Origin: Lachnospiraceae bacterium UBA7202
GTDB taxonomy: Bacteria > Bacillota > Clostridia > Lachnospirales > Lachnospiraceae
Reading direction: 5' to 3'
DNA: 64,000 bases
NCBI GenBank assembly: GCA_002490705.1
Contig: DKUO01000046.1
Span: 138,282 to 202,281, forward strand
In this document: piece by piece, positions 60,112 to 64,000 of the stretch
Layout of the letters: each line of letters starts with the position of its first letter
How positions within the stretch are numbered: position 1 is the first letter of the stretch
The notes under the pieces: generated by a model
The model's input: only the letters and a program-made list of their open reading frames with translations
Told to the model about the DNA's origin: nothing
The model's database searches: none
Made by a program: the position numbers and the translations under genes

Positions 60112-60687
60112 ATGAATACATATATAGATGAATTGATTAGCGATATTCGTAGAACAATTTTTATAGTTGGCAACGCGAAGAAGGATCAAGATTATAATTC
60201 TGGGATGGCTATGTTGGTTGAAAAATTTACGTGGCATAAGAAACAGGCATCGCAGATATTCTTTATAGGCAATGGAGGGAGTTCTGCGATTGCCAGTCAT
60301 ATGACGGCGGATTTTATGAAAAATGGCGGAATGAATACATATAGTTTATATGACAATGCGGTAACGACTTGTATGGGAAACGATTGGGGATATGAATATA
60401 TTTTTTCTAAACCGCTTGAATTTTTGTTGAGACCGGATGATCTGCTTATAGCAATCAGCAGCTCCGGAAATTCTCAGAATATTATCAATGCGATAGAAGT
60501 GGCAAAGCGAAAAGACGCATCTGTGATAACTCTTACGGGGTTTGAAGCGGATAATAGAGTAAAACAGATGGGTGATATAAATGTGTATGTGCCATCAAAG
60601 AAATATGGAATGGTGGAATCGGTTCATAATTTGATTTTACAACAGGTGGTGGATGAAATTATGGAAAGAGATGGGGTTGGCATATAA
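60112..60687 (+). CDS. gmhA: Sedoheptulose-7-phosphate isomerase, GmhA-like
   Basis: SIS-domain isomerase (191 residues) that converts sedoheptulose 7-phosphate to D-glycero-D-manno-heptose 7-phosphate, first step of activated heptose synthesis. Seen: FFIGNGGSSAIASHMTADF near residue 50, LLIAISSSGNSQNIINAIEVAK near 120 (second SIS motif), and VESVHNLILQQVVDEI near the end with the His expected in GmhA. ATG 60112 has GAGGAGCG upstream. A GmhB-like phosphatase gene follows immediately. The heptose kinase and nucleotidyltransferase genes (HddA/HddC or HldE type) are not in this window. Confidence 0.88.
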   Translation: MNTYIDELISDIRRTIFIVGNAKKDQDYNSGMAMLVEKFTWHKKQASQIFFIGNGGSSAIASHMTADFMKNGGMNTYSLYDNAVTTCMGNDWGYEYIFSKPLEFLLRPDDLLIAISSSGNSQNIINAIEVAKRKDASVITLTGFEADNRVKQMGDINVYVPSKKYGMVESVHNLILQQVVDEIMERDGVGI

Positions 60688-60691
60688 CGTG

Positions 60692-61228
60692 ATGGATAAA
60701 AAAAGACCGGCGGTATTTTTAGATCGAGATGGTGTGTTGACGGAGGAAAAAGGATACGTAAGCGCGATTAATGAATTGTGCATTTTTGCGTATGCGGGTG
60801 AGTGTATTGCCAAAATAAGGGAAAAGGGATATTATAGTATTGTTATTACGAACCAAAGCGGTATTGCGAGAGGACTATTTACGGAAAATGATTTACATGA
60901 AATGAATCAATATTTACAGGATGCGATTGGAATTGATGCCGTTTATTATTGTCCTCATCATCCGGAGGGAACAGTGACACAATATAAAAAGACTTGTGAA
61001 TGCAGAAAACCGGGGATTGGCTTACTAAAGCAGGCGCAGAGAGATTTTAATATTGATATGAGCAGATCGTATATGATTGGTGACAGGGCAAGCGATATTG
61101 TGGCTGGACAGAAGGCTGGAGTTAAGACGATCCTGTTGGAGTCCGGATACGGGACGGCGAAACTGGAAGCGGAAGTTTCACCGGATTATGTCTGTAATGA
61201 TTTGCGGGATGTGGTTGCGATATTATGA
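60692..61228 (+). CDS. gmhB: Heptose 1,7-bisphosphate 7-phosphatase, GmhB-like
   Basis: HAD-family phosphatase that removes the C7 phosphate from D-glycero-D-manno-heptose 1,7-bisphosphate. Seen: VFLDRDGVLTEEKGY near residues 9-23 (nucleophile and acid aspartates), VITNQSGIARGLF, the zinc-binding set CPHHPEG and CECRKPGIG, and YMIGDRASDIVAGQKAG. All catalytic and zinc residues are kept and 178 residues is normal. The start is uncertain: ATG 60692 fits the family N terminus, while ATG 60671 and 60653 overlap gmhA. With GmhA it supports a heptose in the polymer. Confidence 0.88.
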   Translation: MDKKRPAVFLDRDGVLTEEKGYVSAINELCIFAYAGECIAKIREKGYYSIVITNQSGIARGLFTENDLHEMNQYLQDAIGIDAVYYCPHHPEGTVTQYKKTCECRKPGIGLLKQAQRDFNIDMSRSYMIGDRASDIVAGQKAGVKTILLESGYGTAKLEAEVSPDYVCNDLRDVVAIL

Positions 61229-61287
61229 ACTGAAATTTTTGCTTGTAATTTGGAATCATAGGTGAAGAAAAGGAAAAGGACAAGACA

Positions 61288-62229
61288 ATGCTTGGCATAT
61301 CAATTGTAGTACCGGTTTACAATGAAGAAGGAAATGTAGCAAATCTGCATCAGGAAATTAAACAGATGTGTGAAGAAGCTGGATACGATTACGAAATTAT
61401 TTTTATCAATGACGGGTCTGCTGATAAGACTGACCAAATTTGTCGAACACTGAAACCGCTTAAATATATTCAATTTCGTAGGAATTTCGGTCAGACTGCG
61501 GCGATGGATGCGGGGATAAAGGCCGCTACGAAAGAGTTTATTGCAACGCTGGACGGCGACGGACAGAATGATCCGGCGGATATTCCGAAAATGGTGGATT
61601 ATTTGATAGAAAACCAATATGATGTGGTGTCCGGTTGGCGTAAGAATCGTAAAGATACCTTTATGAAGCGATTTGTTTCCAGAGGGGCGAATGCACTGCG
61701 GTATTTATTAGTTCATGACGGTATCCATGACAGTGGATGTTCTTTAAAGGTATACCGCAGAGAATGTTTTAAGGGGATTAATTTATATGGCGAACAACAT
61801 CGCTTTATTCCGGCGATTTTACAGATTAAGGGATTTAAAGTTGGCGAGATGGTAGTCAATCACAGGGCGCGGACATCAGGTAAGACAAAATATAACTGGC
61901 ACAGGACGATTAAAGGATTTGTTGATATGATTTCTGTCTGGTTCTGGAATAAATATGCTTCAAGACCGTTGCATATCCTTGGGGCATTCGGAATTTTATT
62001 TTGTATGTTAGGGGGGGCTTGCGGTATTTGGTCTGTTGTACTATTCCTATCGGGATATAAAATGTCAGATAATATTATTCCACCGATTTTGACGGTTTTT
62101 TTTATGATTATGGGTGTCCTGATGTTCGTTTTTGGATTGATGAGTGAGATTATGATGAAAGTATATTTTGGAACACATGTGGACATGCCCTATAATATTA
62201 AAGAAATCGTGGAGAATACGAAAGAATGA
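61288..62229 (+). CDS. GtrB/DPM1-like GT2, polyprenyl-phosphate glycosyltransferase
   Basis: Second GtrB-type GT2, 313 residues. Seen: ISIVVPVYNEEGNVANLH, IIFINDGSADKT, FRRNFGQTAAMDAGI, the metal site TLDGDGQNDPAD, SGWRKNRKDTFMKR and SGCSLKVYRREC, all hallmarks of bactoprenol-phosphate sugar transferases, then two C-terminal membrane helices (about 228-255 and 265-290). It should load a sugar onto undecaprenyl phosphate for later transfer outside by a GT-C enzyme. ATG 61288 is preceded by AAGGAAAAGGAC. The following GT4 overlaps it by 4 nt. Confidence 0.9.
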   Translation: MLGISIVVPVYNEEGNVANLHQEIKQMCEEAGYDYEIIFINDGSADKTDQICRTLKPLKYIQFRRNFGQTAAMDAGIKAATKEFIATLDGDGQNDPADIPKMVDYLIENQYDVVSGWRKNRKDTFMKRFVSRGANALRYLLVHDGIHDSGCSLKVYRRECFKGINLYGEQHRFIPAILQIKGFKVGEMVVNHRARTSGKTKYNWHRTIKGFVDMISVWFWNKYASRPLHILGAFGILFCMLGGACGIWSVVLFLSGYKMSDNIIPPILTVFFMIMGVLMFVFGLMSEIMMKVYFGTHVDMPYNIKEIVENTKE

Positions 62230-63383
62230 ATATACTGATCGTTTCTCATGAATATCCTCCGATTGGCGGCGGCGGTGCAAACGCGTGCCTGAATCTGGCA
62301 AAAAATTATTCGTCGCTTGGCCATAAAGTTACTATTTTGACAGCATGTTTCAGGCAACTGCCGCTGGAAGAAGAGAGTGATAATGTTCATATTATCCGAA
62401 CTTGGGCGCTGCGTAAAAAAGAGGACAAAAGTACCTTTTTAGAGATGTTTTCCTATTTATGCAGCGCATGGTTCAAAGTCGGGAAAATAGTGAAAAAAGA
62501 TAAGTTTGATGTCTGTCAGATTTTTTTTGGGATTCCGAGTGGACCCATCGGTTTGTATTTAAAGAAAAAATATGGCATCCCCTATGTGATCAGGTTTGGC
62601 GGAGGGGATATACCGGGTGCGCAAAAACGTTTTTCTCTTGTTTACAAGATTTTGTCTCCTGCAATACGCTGTATTTGGAAAAATGCGGATGCACTGGTTG
62701 CCAATAGTGAGGTGTTGAAACAGAGAGCGTTACGATATGAAAGCAGATATCCGATTGAGATTATTTCGAATGGTGTGGACAGTGATTTTTTCACACGGGG
62801 AGGAGTATACGAGAAACAGGATAAGACAGGGGAATCAAAGGACGATAAGGAAGTTCATGTTTTATTTGTCTCAAGACTGATACAGGGTAAAGGACTTCAG
62901 TATGTGATTCCGGAAATGAAGAGAGTCAATACAGCATGCGGATGGCGAGTTTCTCTTACGATTGTAGGGGATGGCCCTTACCGCGGGGAGCTGGAAAAGA
63001 TCACATCCGATTCCGCCACAGGAGCCTATGTCTCTTTTGTTGGTAAAAAGAACAAAGAGGAACTATATCAGTATTACAGCAATGCGGATCTGTTCATTCT
63101 TCCTTCTGAATCGGAGGGGATGCCTAATGTTGTGCTGGAGGCAATGGCCATGGGACTTCCTATTCTCATGACGCCCTGCGGGGGAAGCAAAGAGTTGATA
63201 GCGGGGAATGGGCGTATTGAGCCGATTGAGCGGTTTGTGGATGCGATGACAGAAATGTGCAAGGACGAGCAGGGACGTCTTCATATGGGGAAACAGAGCG
63301 AGCTTTTGGCAAGGACGAAATTCGGATGGCAGGAGAAAGCGAAAGAATATATTAAATTATTTCAGGAGAGCGGAAAACATTAA
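62226..63383 (+). CDS. GT4 family glycosyltransferase
   Basis: Retaining GT-B glycosyltransferase, 385 residues. Seen: NILIVSHEYPPIGGGGANACLNL at the start (glycine-rich loop), YVIRFGGGDIPG in the acceptor half, VLFVSRLIQGKGLQYVI starting the donor domain, LTIVGDGPYRGELEKI, and LPSESEGMPNVVLEAMAMGLPI with the E-x7-E site. ATG 62226 overlaps the GtrB-like stop (ATGA), so translation is coupled. Substrate unknown. Confidence 0.9.
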   Translation: MNILIVSHEYPPIGGGGANACLNLAKNYSSLGHKVTILTACFRQLPLEEESDNVHIIRTWALRKKEDKSTFLEMFSYLCSAWFKVGKIVKKDKFDVCQIFFGIPSGPIGLYLKKKYGIPYVIRFGGGDIPGAQKRFSLVYKILSPAIRCIWKNADALVANSEVLKQRALRYESRYPIEIISNGVDSDFFTRGGVYEKQDKTGESKDDKEVHVLFVSRLIQGKGLQYVIPEMKRVNTACGWRVSLTIVGDGPYRGELEKITSDSATGAYVSFVGKKNKEELYQYYSNADLFILPSESEGMPNVVLEAMAMGLPILMTPCGGSKELIAGNGRIEPIERFVDAMTEMCKDEQGRLHMGKQSELLARTKFGWQEKAKEYIKLFQESGKH

Positions 63384-63404
63384 AAGAATGGAGCAATCGG
63401 ATCA

Positions 63405-64000
63405 GTGGGGAAATGGAAGCAGGAATTGCTGTTTGCAGGCCTATCAATTAGCGGCAGTGGAATTCCGTTAAAGTATAAAGAAATAGTAAGACTGAATAAT
63501 ATGAGTCAGGAGTCCCTTCAAGAATACCAGAGAGAAAAATTAGGAAGGTGTCTTATTGACGCATATAAATATGTGCCGTATTATCATGAAATATTTAATC
63601 AATTGGGAGTTGTCAACGAACAGAATCAGATTAACTGGGATTTATACTGCCAAATTCCCAAATTAACGAAAGATATTATAAGGACAAATTTTGATAGGAT
63701 AAAAAGTAATAATTCGAATATTAAAGGGATATTTGCGAATCATTCAGGAGGTTCGACAGGAACTCCGATTGAGATATGGCAGGATAAAGAATATAAGGAG
63801 TGGAATATTGCCAATACCCTGTTTATCAAATCCTATGGAAATTATTATATGGGAGACAGAGAGTTAAGGCTGTGGGGATCAGAGCAGGATTTGATGAAGG
63901 GAAAAGATGATTGGCCTCTTCGGATTCGGAATAAAATTTATGGGCGCAAAGAACTGAACAGTTTTAGAATGTCCGTTCAAGATATGGATCGTTATGTAAA
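63405..64000 (+). CDS. CapK/PaaK-like adenylate-forming protein (cut by window end)
   Basis: Partial gene, open to the last base: 198 complete codons are visible. Seen: KYVPYYHEIFNQLG near the start, typical of phenylacetate-CoA-ligase-like proteins, IPKLTKDIIRTNF, and NHSGGSTGTPIEI near residue 115, the AMP/ATP-binding P-loop of adenylate-forming enzymes, then LRLWGSEQDL. Such CapK-like proteins occur in capsule clusters and may activate or transfer an acyl or amino-acid group; the role is not established. The start is GTG 63405 with GGAG 11 nt upstream, giving VGKWKQELLFAGL; no ATG occurs before 63501. Confidence 0.8.
   Translation, partial: MGKWKQELLFAGLSISGSGIPLKYKEIVRLNNMSQESLQEYQREKLGRCLIDAYKYVPYYHEIFNQLGVVNEQNQINWDLYCQIPKLTKDIIRTNFDRIKSNNSNIKGIFANHSGGSTGTPIEIWQDKEYKEWNIANTLFIKSYGNYYMGDRELRLWGSEQDLMKGKDDWPLRIRNKIYGRKELNSFRMSVQDMDRYV

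Noticed and set aside
1..64000. tRNA/rRNA genes, CRISPR arrays, insertion sequences, rho-independent terminators
   Set aside because: Looked for in the gaps between genes; all gaps are under 120 bases and none shows a cloverleaf, direct-repeat array, transposase frame or hairpin followed by a T run that I could support.

Overview
This 64 kb window is one uninterrupted stretch of a very large cell-surface polysaccharide locus. Every supported gene (58, the last cut by the window end) lies on the + strand. Most neighbours overlap by 1-14 nt or sit a few tens of bases apart, and no gap reaches 120 bases. Good AGGAGG-type ribosome sites, Gram-positive-type families (CotH with an InlB-like repeat, DUF2304, LtaS/EptA-like transferase, PglK-like ABC exporters) and the absence of lipid A or outer-membrane genes suggest a Bacillota member, most likely a Clostridia/Lachnospiraceae-type bacterium. 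That assignment is inference. No RNA genes, CRISPR arrays, insertion sequences or integrases were seen.

Layout. 0.1-11 kb: a lipid-carrier-type GT2 with its DUF2304 partner, two tandem CotH-kinase-like membrane proteins, GT4 and GT2 glycosyltransferases, an MBOAT O-acyltransferase with an SGNH-like partner, and another GT-B enzyme. 11-16 kb: a WbpI-WbpE-WbpG-HisH-HisF cassette, the signature of an acetamidino-uronic acid such as UDP-ManNAc(3NAm)A, with a 33-codon ORF inside it. 16-24 kb: an asparagine-synthase-like amidotransferase, two GT-B-type proteins, then a cytidylyltransferase, an HMGL-like aldolase and a KdsC-like phosphatase. These three look like a CMP-keto-sugar route without a NeuB/KdsA synthase. 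A GT8 and an EptA/LtaS-like transferase follow.

26-36 kb: glycosyltransferases and an Fdt cassette (3-aminotransferase, acyltransferase, 3,4-ketoisomerase) for a dTDP-3-amino-3,6-dideoxyhexose, then the first PglK-like ABC flippase, a GT61, a GNAT and an SDR. 36-44.6 kb: GT-C-like membrane proteins, a GtrB-like GT2 and further GT2/GT4 enzymes. 44.6-57 kb: composition turns clearly A+T-rich. It holds a second PglK-like ABC flippase, a cupin, GT4, a methyltransferase, a perosamine-synthase-like aminotransferase, a GT-D-like protein, a kinase-like/methyltransferase fusion, and more GT2, GT-C and GT4 genes. 57-64 kb: a VioB/PglD-like acyltransferase with a VioA-like aminotransferase (4-amino-4,6-dideoxyhexose), GmhA and GmhB (heptose), a second GtrB-like GT2, a GT4, and the start of a CapK/PaaK-like gene.

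Together the genes read as several sugar-nucleotide cassettes (acetamidino-uronate, CMP-keto sugar, 3-amino- and 4-amino-dideoxyhexoses, perosamine-like sugar, heptose), each with glycosyltransferases. Two ABC flippases export lipid-linked units, and several enzymes would add O-acyl, phospho-alcohol, phosphate or methyl groups. Initiating phosphoglycosyltransferase, chain-length control and dTDP/UDP/GDP precursor genes were not seen and probably lie outside the window.
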